From UBA8290 sp964230965 (GTDB lineage: Bacteria > Bacillota_I > Bacilli_A > Acholeplasmatales > Acholeplasmataceae): a stretch of 7,286 nucleotides of DNA. How positions within the stretch are numbered: the stretch's first letter is position 1; each line of letters begins with the position of its first letter. The notes below the pieces were generated by a model that searched no databases, was not told the DNA's origin, and worked only from the letters and a program-made list of their open reading frames with translations. This document shows, piece by piece, positions 1-6,969 of the stretch. The translations under genes and the position numbers were made by a program. The stretch spans positions 1 to 7,286 of the forward strand of contig CAXRJA010000094.1 in the NCBI GenBank assembly GCA_964230965.1, written 5' to 3'.

Positions 1-993
1 TTTCACTGGTATACGCGTCAATGCATCTAATTTAATATCTGGTTGTTCTATTTTTGAAATCAATACTTTTGCAGCCATTTCACCTAAATTTAATCGATCT
101 TGCGCAATGGTCGTGAGGGTCGGTGTGAAATGCTTTGCAAACGGCATGTCATCAAATCCAATGATTTGAATATCTTCTGGTACGTTAATTTTTAAATCTC
201 TGAGTCCCTTTAAAACACCAAGTGCGATATCATCCGATGCAACAAAGATGACTTCAGGTCTCTCTTTGATCAGCGCCATCATTTCAAGTACGGCACGATA
301 ACCTGAAGTATCTCCAAAAGATTCAGTAAAGACCACACTACTTTTTTCTTGATGCCAACCTTCTTTTTTAATATAAGATTGATACGCTTGATAGCGTTCT
401 TGAAATTGTTTTGCTTTGAGTGGTCCTGAAATGTATGCAACTCTATCTTTTTTTAAATCATTTTTAATATAGTCCAGTGCCAAATAGACACCTTGTGCAT
501 TATCTGAAACAACAGAATGCAACCCTTCAAAAATTAAGTCATTAGACACAGAAGGAATATGAGAATCAATGAGTTCAATCAATCCTTGATCTTGATCATT
601 TCCTGTGACGATATACACACCATCCACACGTTTATTCATACACCATTCTAAATATGACATTTCATTTCCACCTAGACGTCTTACAATAAAACTTAATTCA
701 TATCCAAATCGTTCTACATACGATTTAAAATGTTGAAGCAAACTTGAGAAAAACGCATGCTCTAATCCGATGTTTAACGCCTCTGTAAAAACAACACCAA
801 TCGTAAAGGTTCTTTTAGATTTTAAGTTTCTTGCACTTTTTGCTGGTACGTATCCAACTTCTTTGATGTATTTTAATACACGTTCGCGAGTAAATTCTGA
901 TACATTACCATTTTGATTGAGAACTTTTGAAATGGTTCCTGGTGAAAGTTCTAATGCTTTCGCGATTGTATAAATCGTTTTTTTATCTTTCAT
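1..993 (-). CDS. LacI-family transcriptional repressor, C-terminus cut by the window edge
   Basis: This is a DNA-binding repressor of the LacI/GalR family, probably responding to a sugar and controlling the glucan operon it ends. The frame is open from ATG at 991-993 to base 1, giving 331 residues; the family is usually about 330-345, so only the tail is missing. Residues 6-27 form the helix-turn-helix (TIYTIAKALELSPGTISKVL), followed by the hinge helix GYVPAKSARNL at 47-57. From about residue 62 the periplasmic-binding-like effector domain follows, with the signatures DGVYIV (124-129), ASDDIALGVLKGL (252-264) and VPEDIQIIGFDD (271-282). The start is backed by AAGGAAG (999-1005), five bases upstream and inside the last codons of the GH16 gene. 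Its ATG directly abuts the GH16 stop codon, so it is probably co-transcribed and autoregulated. The effector cannot be told from sequence; a glucan-derived oligosaccharide is an inference from the neighbours. The family call is secure. Confidence 0.95.
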   Translation of the reverse strand, partial: MKDKKTIYTIAKALELSPGTISKVLNQNGNVSEFTRERVLKYIKEVGYVPAKSARNLKSKRTFTIGVVFTEALNIGLEHAFFSSLLQHFKSYVERFGYELSFIVRRLGGNEMSYLEWCMNKRVDGVYIVTGNDQDQGLIELIDSHIPSVSNDLIFEGLHSVVSDNAQGVYLALDYIKNDLKKDRVAYISGPLKAKQFQERYQAYQSYIKKEGWHQEKSSVVFTESFGDTSGYRAVLEMMALIKERPEVIFVASDDIALGVLKGLRDLKINVPEDIQIIGFDDMPFAKHFTPTLTTIAQDRLNLGEMAAKVLISKIEQPDIKLDALTRIPVK

Positions 994-1713
994 TTATACT
1001 TCCTTGTAGTAGGATACTCTATGGATGTGCATATGTGTTGGAAGATGGTCATCGTGAATTGGCCCACCCCAAGACCCACCTAACGCAATATTAAAAATTA
1101 AATAAAAAGGTTGATTAAAAGGCCATTCAATTTCTGTTTCATGAGGGCCTTTATTAAAAGACACAATTTCTTTTCCATCTAGTAAGAAGGTAATATGGTC
1201 ATTTCTCCAAATCATGCCATATACATGCGGTTTTTCATAGACATCTTCAATGACTTCCTCATGTGTTAATTGATTGCCTTGGGTAAAATGTCTTGCTTGA
1301 GAATGTAAACTAAAATGAATATGGTTTGGATGATGTCCAACATGTTCCATTAAATCGATTTCACCACAAAGTGGCCATTTTGTACCTTCTTTAAAATTTT
1401 TACCCAATAACCAAATTGCAGGCCAAGTTCCATGTCCTTTAGGCAGTATTGCCTCAACTTCTAATTTCCCATACTCAAAAAGCATATGTGGGTAACTTGT
1501 AATCTTGGCACTCGTATAAGCATTATCTTGATACGATTCTTTTTTACCGATAAGTGTTAAATATCCTTGAGAAAGGTCTACATTGTTTGGATATGGGGTG
1601 TAAAACTGTGATTCTTTATTTCCAAAACCATGACCACCTGTCTCAAAGGTCCATACATTTTCATCGACATGTCCTTGATCGAAACGATCTTCAAAAATAA
1701 GTTGATATGCCAT
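994..1713 (-). CDS. GH16 endo-beta-1,3-glucanase (laminarinase-like), no signal peptide
   Basis: A single-domain, 239-residue glycoside hydrolase family 16 protein, expected to cut internal beta-1,3 links in laminarin-type glucans with retention of configuration. The GH16 catalytic signature is intact: E118-I-D-L-M-E123 within GEIDLMEHVG, with E118 the expected nucleophile and E123 the acid/base. Other laminarinase-like features are the N-terminal LIFEDRFD (5-12), GNKESQFYT (31-39), GTWPAIWLLG (95-104) and the C-terminal FNIALGGSWGG (207-217). The N-terminus goes straight into the fold with no hydrophobic leader, so the enzyme looks cytoplasmic, which is unusual because most bacterial laminarinases are secreted. 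The start has AGGAG (1721-1725) seven bases upstream, inside the end of the GH94 gene, whose stop lies two bases away. About 20 of its residues are histidine, a high share. Beta-1,3 preference over mixed-linkage glucan is inferred from the laminarinase-like signature, not proven. Confidence 0.93.
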   Translation of the reverse strand: MAYQLIFEDRFDQGHVDENVWTFETGGHGFGNKESQFYTPYPNNVDLSQGYLTLIGKKESYQDNAYTSAKITSYPHMLFEYGKLEVEAILPKGHGTWPAIWLLGKNFKEGTKWPLCGEIDLMEHVGHHPNHIHFSLHSQARHFTQGNQLTHEEVIEDVYEKPHVYGMIWRNDHITFLLDGKEIVSFNKGPHETEIEWPFNQPFYLIFNIALGGSWGGPIHDDHLPTHMHIHRVSYYKEV

Positions 1714-1715
1714 TG

Positions 1716-4166
1716 TTATACTCCTAAATACACATCTATCTCTGGATAGTGTGTTGTAATTGGTAATTGTAATTCTTTTTTATTTGCAAATATAGATTTG
1801 ATGTGATAATGATTTGTTGGTGTTTCTAGATGGTAATGAATCGTTGTTTTTTGTCCAAAAATCATCGTGTGAATCGAAGCTTTCCCTTCAATAAAATCAG
1901 ATGATACAAGTTTTGGTTCTAAAAAAAGTTGACCGAATTTAAAGTTTAATCCAAACACTTGCTTTCTTAAGATAAATAATAACCAAGAAGCCGAACCAGT
2001 CAAATAAAGATATTTTCCTTTACCTTCATCATTAAAATATTCAGGAATACCCTCATATACTTGAGCATCATCTTTCATAGACTGATAAAGTATTGATGTC
2101 CATGCCTCATCGGCAAGTTCGTTAAATTGATAGTTATAAAGACCGTATGCATACATCATTGCCATATGAGAGAATACTGCACCATTTTCTTTGTGGCCAT
2201 AAGCAAAATAAAAGGCACGACCAAATCCATGTTTCTCTTGATCATATAAAGAATTAAGTTTATAACCACCTAAAGTAGCATCAAATAATACTTTTTTTGT
2301 TTTATTTGCAAGTTTGACTGCTTGCTCATGAGATGCAATACGATTGAGTAAGGCCATTGCTTGTCCAGTCAACATGACCGTGTGGTCTATATCAAGCAAT
2401 GTCGCTTTATGGTCAAAGTAACTTTGAAATATATCCTCTACAAATGCTTCTTGAAGATGTTTCATGTGTGAATCATAAATTGATTGAAGTGCGCTTATTA
2501 ATGCCTCTTTATTCACCCATTCTACATCTTGAACATCAGAATGAAAATACGTCTGAAGATCCATCGTTTTAAATATTAAATCTTTTAATGGTGATAAGAG
2601 TTCAAATTGATCTTGATCAAGGGCTTGAATTAAATGAATGATCTCTAAAACATTGTTAACATACATCATCGTAAAGGCAATTGTTTCCGCATGTTCATGT
2701 CCCATATCTAAACCATCATTCCAATCTGCATCCATAAGTTTTACATAACCATGTTCTCCTAGATGATTGAGTGCAACAACGTGTTGAACCAAAATATGTT
2801 CAAGAATAGTTCCTTCATATTGTGTGAATCCAGGTTTTTGATCTTTTTTTATCGACCCGTAGCCATACAGATGATCTTTAAAATATGATTGTTTTCTTAA
2901 TAAAAACGCGACATCTCCGGTTTCATGAATATACATCAAGAGTGTGATGAGCGGCCAAGCACCATGATCAGACCAAACTCTTGTAATCGCATTTCGATCT
3001 GCTTTAAATGCACCCGGTTGATCACCAATAATGGTTGCATTCGATCCATCTAAACGAACGCCTTTGAAATACTGATATAACATGTCATAGACATTTGGAT
3101 CGTAATACATATTGAGTGCAATCAGATCTTGCCATAAATCGCGCCAACCTCTTCCACCTTTACCATAATCATGATGCGGTAAATAAGAATTTCCCATTAT
3201 GCGTCTAAATAACGGCTGCAATGAAACAAACTTTAATCTTTGACTTACTTCATCGGAAATGAGATCAAACGATAACTGATTGACATACGGTGCATATAAT
3301 GCTTCGCTTGCTTCTAAATCTAATAAAAAGGTTTCTACATCAAGTGCACGTTTCAACATATCTTTTAACGAGTGAGTGTCTTCAGCAACTCCAATGGCTA
3401 ATGATAATGTAACCGATGTATTTGGTTTGATCGTGATTGTTTCTGTATGAAATGAAGCAATCGTCTCATACCCATAATATGTACCTTGTAAAACAAGATC
3501 ATCAAGACCTAAAGGAAACATACGTGACCCCTCTCCGATAAATCGATCTAAAGTGGGTGAAACACCAATGTTTTTATGACCTTGCATTTCAAATGCAACA
3601 CCATACGATAGTTGATTGATGTGATGTCCTGTTTCATCAAAATGTAAAGTTGGCGTCATTGTAAGTATGTGATGATCAATGTGCGTCACATTAAGTAAAG
3701 ATGTTACATGTCGATGGTCACGTTGATTTTCTGCAGAACGTCCGTATAATTCAACTGCTGAGATCGCTTTAAATTGAATTGCATGATCACCCGTATTCGT
3801 TACGTTAATCAAGTGTCTTTCAGTATTTGTTTCGGAAACAAGGAAACTTGTAGTTTCTATTTTGACTGAATCTTCTTGACGTGTCACTTTTTGATAGCCA
3901 TACCCTGTCTCATATGTGAAAGCTTTATTTTGTTGGTGTTCTAATTGACCATTGAGGTCATATCGTTTGCCATCAATATAAAACATAACATTACGTGACG
4001 ATGGTTTATATAAATCTCTTTCAGAAGTCGGTTCAAGTACATAATGATCGTGGTCCAACGCTAAATGACCAGCAAAAAAAGGAGTCAGGTATCCTTTTAA
4101 CCCCTTTTGATTCATGAGTGGGAAATATATCCCTTTATTCGATGTAATTTGTTGTTTTTTAATCAT
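1716..4166 (-). CDS. GH94 disaccharide/oligosaccharide phosphorylase, probably laminaribiose phosphorylase
   Basis: A cytoplasmic inverting phosphorylase of family GH94 that would use phosphate to split a beta-glucosyl disaccharide or short oligomer into alpha-glucose 1-phosphate and a shortened sugar. With the start chosen here it has 816 residues, the usual length for cellobiose- and laminaribiose-type enzymes. An N-terminal beta-sandwich (to about 280) leads to an (alpha/alpha)6 barrel and a short C-terminal beta domain (from about 740). Visible family motifs are GGRGWRDLWQD (337-347), DADWNDGLDMG (479-489) holding the catalytic aspartate, KENGAVFSH (659-667) and TGSASW (723-728), which contributes to the phosphate site. 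An ATG at 4176-4178 would add four residues, but AGGG sits right before the inner ATG (4164-4166). Substrate is inferred from the neighbouring laminarinase: GH94 also contains cellobiose, cellodextrin, chitobiose and beta-1,2-glucan phosphorylases. The gene is first in an operon with GH16 and lacI, behind a promoter with an operator. Confidence 0.92.
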   Translation of the reverse strand: MIKKQQITSNKGIYFPLMNQKGLKGYLTPFFAGHLALDHDHYVLEPTSERDLYKPSSRNVMFYIDGKRYDLNGQLEHQQNKAFTYETGYGYQKVTRQEDSVKIETTSFLVSETNTERHLINVTNTGDHAIQFKAISAVELYGRSAENQRDHRHVTSLLNVTHIDHHILTMTPTLHFDETGHHINQLSYGVAFEMQGHKNIGVSPTLDRFIGEGSRMFPLGLDDLVLQGTYYGYETIASFHTETITIKPNTSVTLSLAIGVAEDTHSLKDMLKRALDVETFLLDLEASEALYAPYVNQLSFDLISDEVSQRLKFVSLQPLFRRIMGNSYLPHHDYGKGGRGWRDLWQDLIALNMYYDPNVYDMLYQYFKGVRLDGSNATIIGDQPGAFKADRNAITRVWSDHGAWPLITLLMYIHETGDVAFLLRKQSYFKDHLYGYGSIKKDQKPGFTQYEGTILEHILVQHVVALNHLGEHGYVKLMDADWNDGLDMGHEHAETIAFTMMYVNNVLEIIHLIQALDQDQFELLSPLKDLIFKTMDLQTYFHSDVQDVEWVNKEALISALQSIYDSHMKHLQEAFVEDIFQSYFDHKATLLDIDHTVMLTGQAMALLNRIASHEQAVKLANKTKKVLFDATLGGYKLNSLYDQEKHGFGRAFYFAYGHKENGAVFSHMAMMYAYGLYNYQFNELADEAWTSILYQSMKDDAQVYEGIPEYFNDEGKGKYLYLTGSASWLLFILRKQVFGLNFKFGQLFLEPKLVSSDFIEGKASIHTMIFGQKTTIHYHLETPTNHYHIKSIFANKKELQLPITTHYPEIDVYLGV

Positions 4167-4171
4167 GTTAA

Positions 4172-4177
4172 CCCTCA
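4172..4177 (-). promoter_or_regulatory. Ribosome binding site deciding the GH94 start
   Basis: On the minus strand TGAGGG lies five bases before the ATG at 4164-4166. The alternative upstream ATG (4176-4178) overlaps this site. Its only nearby purine-rich candidate, AGGA at about 4193-4196, is some 14 bases away and lies at the predicted transcription start. The inner ATG is therefore the better start. Confidence 0.7.
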
Positions 4178-4180
4178 TTT

Positions 4181-4194
4181 GGAAACCGATTTCC
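4181..4194 (-). promoter_or_regulatory. LacI-family operator (imperfect palindrome GGAAATCGGTTTCC)
   Basis: A 14-bp near-palindrome with the central CG typical of LacI/GalR operators. Six of the seven base pairs of the dyad match. It begins about one base downstream of the predicted transcription start and ends just before the GH94 ribosome binding site, so a bound repressor would block initiation or early elongation. The obvious candidate ligand is the LacI-family protein encoded at the end of the same operon. The form also resembles catabolite-responsive elements bound by CcpA, a member of the same family, so global carbon control is an alternative. Confidence 0.75.
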
Positions 4195-4201
4195 TAAAAC
4201 C

Positions 4202-4230
4202 ATTATAAAGAAATCAATTTAAAATGTAAA
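4202..4230 (-). promoter_or_regulatory. Sigma-A type promoter of the GH94-GH16-lacI operon
   Basis: On the minus strand the -35 box TTTACA (4225-4230, 5 of 6 to consensus) is followed after exactly 17 bases by a perfect -10 box TATAAT (4202-4207). Transcription should start near 4195, leaving an untranslated leader of about 29 bases that contains the operator and the Shine-Dalgarno site. The promoter begins only 15 bp past the GH30 stop codon, and I see no terminator hairpin between that stop and the -35 box, so read-through from GH30 is also possible. Confidence 0.85.
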
Positions 4231-4244
4231 GGGTTTCATCTTAT

Positions 4245-5546
4245 TTAATTTATGATTATTGTTTGAATACTGTGAGCAGGTAAATATGTCTCAAAATCGA
4301 CATGTTTATGATGTGATGAAACATGATATGCTTCATCATGAAGATTAAGTAATACGGTGACGTAACTTCCATCTGGTCTTAAAAATACATTATGCAAAAT
4401 GGATTGGCTAGAAGAGAACATTCGTTTTGACCCTTTTTGAATATGTTTTGAAAAATGTTTCATATAAAAATAAGATGGATTTAAAATTATTGTTTCAGGA
4501 AACACATCGACCATAATTGGTGAAGAACATAAATTATTGACATGATTTGGACCACCCGATGTATCTAAATATAAATTCCAATCAATGTAGCCTTCTGTAC
4601 CATTGGATATGTCATGCATCATATTTTTGCCGTATCTTTCAGCAACATCATAAGAATGTAGATGTGGTCCACCTTCTTGACACCCTTCAGTAAATAAAAG
4701 ATGTTTATCTTTAAAGGTGTCATGTGTTTTTTTAACTTCTAAAAAATGATCATTATCATACCAATGAAATGCAACACCATAAATATAAGACGCTGCTTCT
4801 TTATCATTTAAAATATTGGAAGCACGCTCAAACATCACATCTCGATTATGATCCCAAATATATATCTTAGTTTTTAAATTTGCTGCTTTTAGAGCTTTAC
4901 CTAAAGCAAGCACCATTTCTTTTTCATCTTGAGCATCATATAAACATGATTCCCATCGTTGTTTTGCTGCAGGTTCATTTTGAATGGTTAATGCATCAAT
5001 TAAGATCCCTTGATTTTTGTAAGCTTGAATAAATTTAATGATGTATTGTGCCCACAAAGGATAATATTTCTTTAAAAGTTTACCACCTTTAATTGCTTTT
5101 AAATTATCTTTCATCCAAAACGGGGGTGACCATGGTGATGCAAGAATCTGAATATTTTTTTGTGCAATTTTGGTCGCTTCTTTAATCATATCAATAATAT
5201 GTTGATCTCTTGATATATCAAATGATTGTAATGTTTCATCATATGGCTGAACATAATCATATGTTCCTAACCCGAAATCACAACTATTAATTGAGATTCT
5301 TCCCAAAGAATAACCAATCCCATCGATTGGATCAAAATATGCTTTGAGCAACTGTTCACTTATGTTTTTTTCGACTCTCGATAAATTATATGCAGATGCT
5401 TCTGTAAATGCACCACCAAATCCTTGCATTGTTTGATCGAACTGATCCTGAATATGAATCTCTTCTTTTATCGCATGCATTGGCGCTTTATTTGAAACAA
5501 CTTCATGTCTTTTGCCAGCTTTTGAAGTTTCATAAATCGTGATCAT
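4245..5546 (-). CDS. GH30 glycosidase (glucosylceramidase / beta-1,6-glucanase-like), cytoplasmic
   Basis: A 433-residue retaining glycoside hydrolase of family GH30, clan A, with a TIM barrel followed by a C-terminal beta domain. Both catalytic residues are visible: acid/base E191 in LTIQNEP (186-192) and nucleophile E287 in LLFTEG (283-288). Other family marks are GFGGAFTEA (42-50), GRISINSCDFG (82-92) and ASPWSPPFWMK (136-146). Family members include glucosylceramidases, beta-1,6-glucanases, beta-glucosidases and xylanases; specificity cannot be fixed from sequence. Beside a beta-1,3-glucanase and a GH94 phosphorylase, a role on beta-1,6 branches or beta-glucosides is the best inference. 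There is no signal peptide, although many family members are exported, so it should act inside the cell. The start has AAGGAG (5556-5561) nine bases upstream, and the ATG overlaps the TGA of the upstream membrane protein gene as ATGA, suggesting translational coupling. Confidence 0.93.
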   Translation of the reverse strand: MITIYETSKAGKRHEVVSNKAPMHAIKEEIHIQDQFDQTMQGFGGAFTEASAYNLSRVEKNISEQLLKAYFDPIDGIGYSLGRISINSCDFGLGTYDYVQPYDETLQSFDISRDQHIIDMIKEATKIAQKNIQILASPWSPPFWMKDNLKAIKGGKLLKKYYPLWAQYIIKFIQAYKNQGILIDALTIQNEPAAKQRWESCLYDAQDEKEMVLALGKALKAANLKTKIYIWDHNRDVMFERASNILNDKEAASYIYGVAFHWYDNDHFLEVKKTHDTFKDKHLLFTEGCQEGGPHLHSYDVAERYGKNMMHDISNGTEGYIDWNLYLDTSGGPNHVNNLCSSPIMVDVFPETIILNPSYFYMKHFSKHIQKGSKRMFSSSQSILHNVFLRPDGSYVTVLLNLHDEAYHVSSHHKHVDFETYLPAHSIQTIIIN

Positions 5547-6262
5547 AAAGCTTTTCTCCTTAAAATGACACTTATGATGATTGCAACGACGATATCAACT
5601 GCAGCAAAAATAAGTAATCTTGTGATCAATATCTCATTTAATACATCATCCACTGAAATGCGTGCTTCAATTTCTTCTTCACGCATCCCTTGAACGAACG
5701 CAATCAAATTAAATTCATAATTAATTGTAATCGTGGTATCAATGATGTCTTCACCGTCATAATCTTTTAAAAGGATACGTCCTGAAACGTCTTCTTCAAT
5801 CATGATAGTATAATAATAAAATCCTAAAGTATCCAATCCAACACTGAGCGCATAATCTTTATATGGTTCATCCAATGTTGTATTGATGTTTATGGTATCT
5901 GAAGTAAGGATGAGTTGACTTTGATCACGTGGATCATTTATATCCGTTGCATATTGAATACGCGTTAAATCTAATGGAATTACAAACACAACAAGTTGAT
6001 GGATATCTCTGCCATTTTCAGATCCTAATGCTTGAACGATTTCGATAACATAATCATCATTCTCAAATCGTTTAATAGGTTCATACCCTAATGTAGAATA
6101 TCTTAAAAAAGTGTCAACCTCTTGTGTTTCCACAAGTTCTTGAGTGATTTGATTAAATGTTTTATTGGTTTGTTCTTGCGTTACTTGAAACAATGTAATA
6201 AGGTAAATAATCGCACCAAAAAGTAAACTAATGATCAAATAGTATAATACCCATTTTTTCAT
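5543..6262 (-). CDS. Unrecognised bitopic membrane protein with an extracytoplasmic domain
   Basis: I do not recognise a family for this 239-residue protein. It starts with a positively charged MKK and a hydrophobic segment at about 5-25, and ends with a second hydrophobic segment at about 211-234 followed by RRK. By the positive-inside rule both ends face the cytoplasm and residues about 26-210 lie outside. That middle part is acidic, has few cysteines, and looks rich in beta strands (for example QLVVFVIPLDL at 89-99 and DIIDTTITINYEF at 172-184). The N-terminal segment could instead be an uncleaved signal anchor. Its ATG overlaps the stop of the S51 peptidase gene (ATGA at 6259-6262), with AAGGGAAG (6268-6275) as ribosome site, and its TGA overlaps the GH30 start. 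Such coupling hints at a shared process, but I can assign no function. A surface sensor, an enzyme partner, or an envelope maintenance protein are all open. Confidence 0.8.
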   Translation of the reverse strand: MKKWVLYYLIISLLFGAIIYLITLFQVTQEQTNKTFNQITQELVETQEVDTFLRYSTLGYEPIKRFENDDYVIEIVQALGSENGRDIHQLVVFVIPLDLTRIQYATDINDPRDQSQLILTSDTININTTLDEPYKDYALSVGLDTLGFYYYTIMIEEDVSGRILLKDYDGEDIIDTTITINYEFNLIAFVQGMREEEIEARISVDDVLNEILITRLLIFAAVDIVVAIIISVILRRKAL

Positions 6263-6933
6263 AAAAACTTCCCTTTATGATTCATGATTTTTGAAGCACT
6301 ACCTAAAAGTTGAATGTTTTGATTGTTAATAAAAAGTCCACCGTCATCAGGAATTGCATAGATGTCTATCGCTCTTTCTGAAACGACGCGTCGAATTGCC
6401 TTATCTTGTTGATTTCTTCTTCTGTAATGGACACTAATATCAAACCCATCAACAAAACCTAATCCTTGAATATATTGAAACTTATGATAGTCATCGTCTT
6501 TATAAAGATGCGGTTTTTTCAAATGTATCATCGCACCTGCAGATGAACCAATCGTTAAACCTTTAAACTGTTTTAAAGGTTTAACCAGTTGATGTTGATC
6601 AAATCTTTTCATCATTTGATCTGGCGCGCCACCAGGAAAATATAAAATCGTCGCGTGTTTTATTTTTTCGATACGTGTCTTTTCATCATCAGTATAATAA
6701 TTTAAAAACGATACTTCAGAAACGCCATACATGCTGAACTGTCGATACATTTTTTGCACATACTCAGCGTCTTTATGATAATACGCTTGATATTGTGTTT
6801 CAGTAGAAAACCATAGATCAAAAAAAGAATACAAAATTACTAGTACGCGATCATCTTTATGGATGTGATGTTGCATTACATCATAAATGTATGGCTGATC
6901 TAAAATACTTCTACTTAATAATAAATGTTTCAT
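6259..6933 (-). CDS. Peptidase E-like serine hydrolase (family S51, class I amidotransferase fold)
   Basis: A 224-residue cytoplasmic protein of the S51 family, close in length to the Salmonella dipeptidase E (about 229), which removes N-terminal aspartate from dipeptides. The nucleophile elbow is IGSSAGAM with S131 as the likely nucleophile. D146 (in a DDD run, 146-148) lies 15 residues later and H169 lies 38 residues later, matching the spacing of the Ser120-Asp135-His157 triad known for dipeptidase E to within one residue. FPGGAPDQ (99-106) fits the GG(G/A)xxQ oxyanion-region motif, and AIPDDGGL (193-200) fits the later conserved loop. The substrate is uncertain, since family relatives include cyanophycinases and uncharacterised hydrolases. 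The start has GAGG (6938-6941) only four bases upstream. The gene begins right after a terminator that ends the response regulator gene, and it is coupled to the membrane protein gene by an ATGA overlap. Confidence 0.87.
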   Translation of the reverse strand: MKHLLLSRSILDQPYIYDVMQHHIHKDDRVLVILYSFFDLWFSTETQYQAYYHKDAEYVQKMYRQFSMYGVSEVSFLNYYTDDEKTRIEKIKHATILYFPGGAPDQMMKRFDQHQLVKPLKQFKGLTIGSSAGAMIHLKKPHLYKDDDYHKFQYIQGLGFVDGFDISVHYRRRNQQDKAIRRVVSERAIDIYAIPDDGGLFINNQNIQLLGSASKIMNHKGKFL

Positions 6934-6945
6934 ACTGCCTCTTCT

Positions 6946-6967
6946 AATAAAAAAGCCCTTAAGGGCT
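6946..6967 (-). terminator. Intrinsic terminator after the response regulator gene
   Basis: On the minus strand a perfect 14-bp palindrome AGCCCTTAAGGGCT (6954-6967), expected to fold as a five-pair stem around a TTAA loop, runs into a tract of six T and then ATT. It begins two bases past the regulator's TAA and its tail ends only about 12 bases before the S51 start codon. On the plus strand the following sequence is a weaker T tract, so it should act mainly on leftward transcription. Confidence 0.82.
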
Positions 6968-6969
6968 AT

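Noticed and set aside
3827..3841. Perfect palindrome TTGTTTCGGAAACAA inside the GH94 gene, possible second operator
   Set aside because: It lies well inside the coding sequence, has a single-base centre, and its half-sites are in the opposite order to the promoter operator (TTTC...GAAA, not GGAAA...TTTCC). A chance result in AT-rich coding DNA is likely.
4231..4260. Terminator after the GH30 gene
   Set aside because: The sequence after the GH30 stop is AT-rich but I see no stem followed by a T tract; it leads straight into the -35 box of the next operon.
4491..4504. Near-palindrome TGTTTCAGGAAACA inside the GH30 gene
   Set aside because: It has no central CG, the half-site order is reversed, and it lies within conserved-frame coding sequence about 300 bases upstream of the GH94 promoter.
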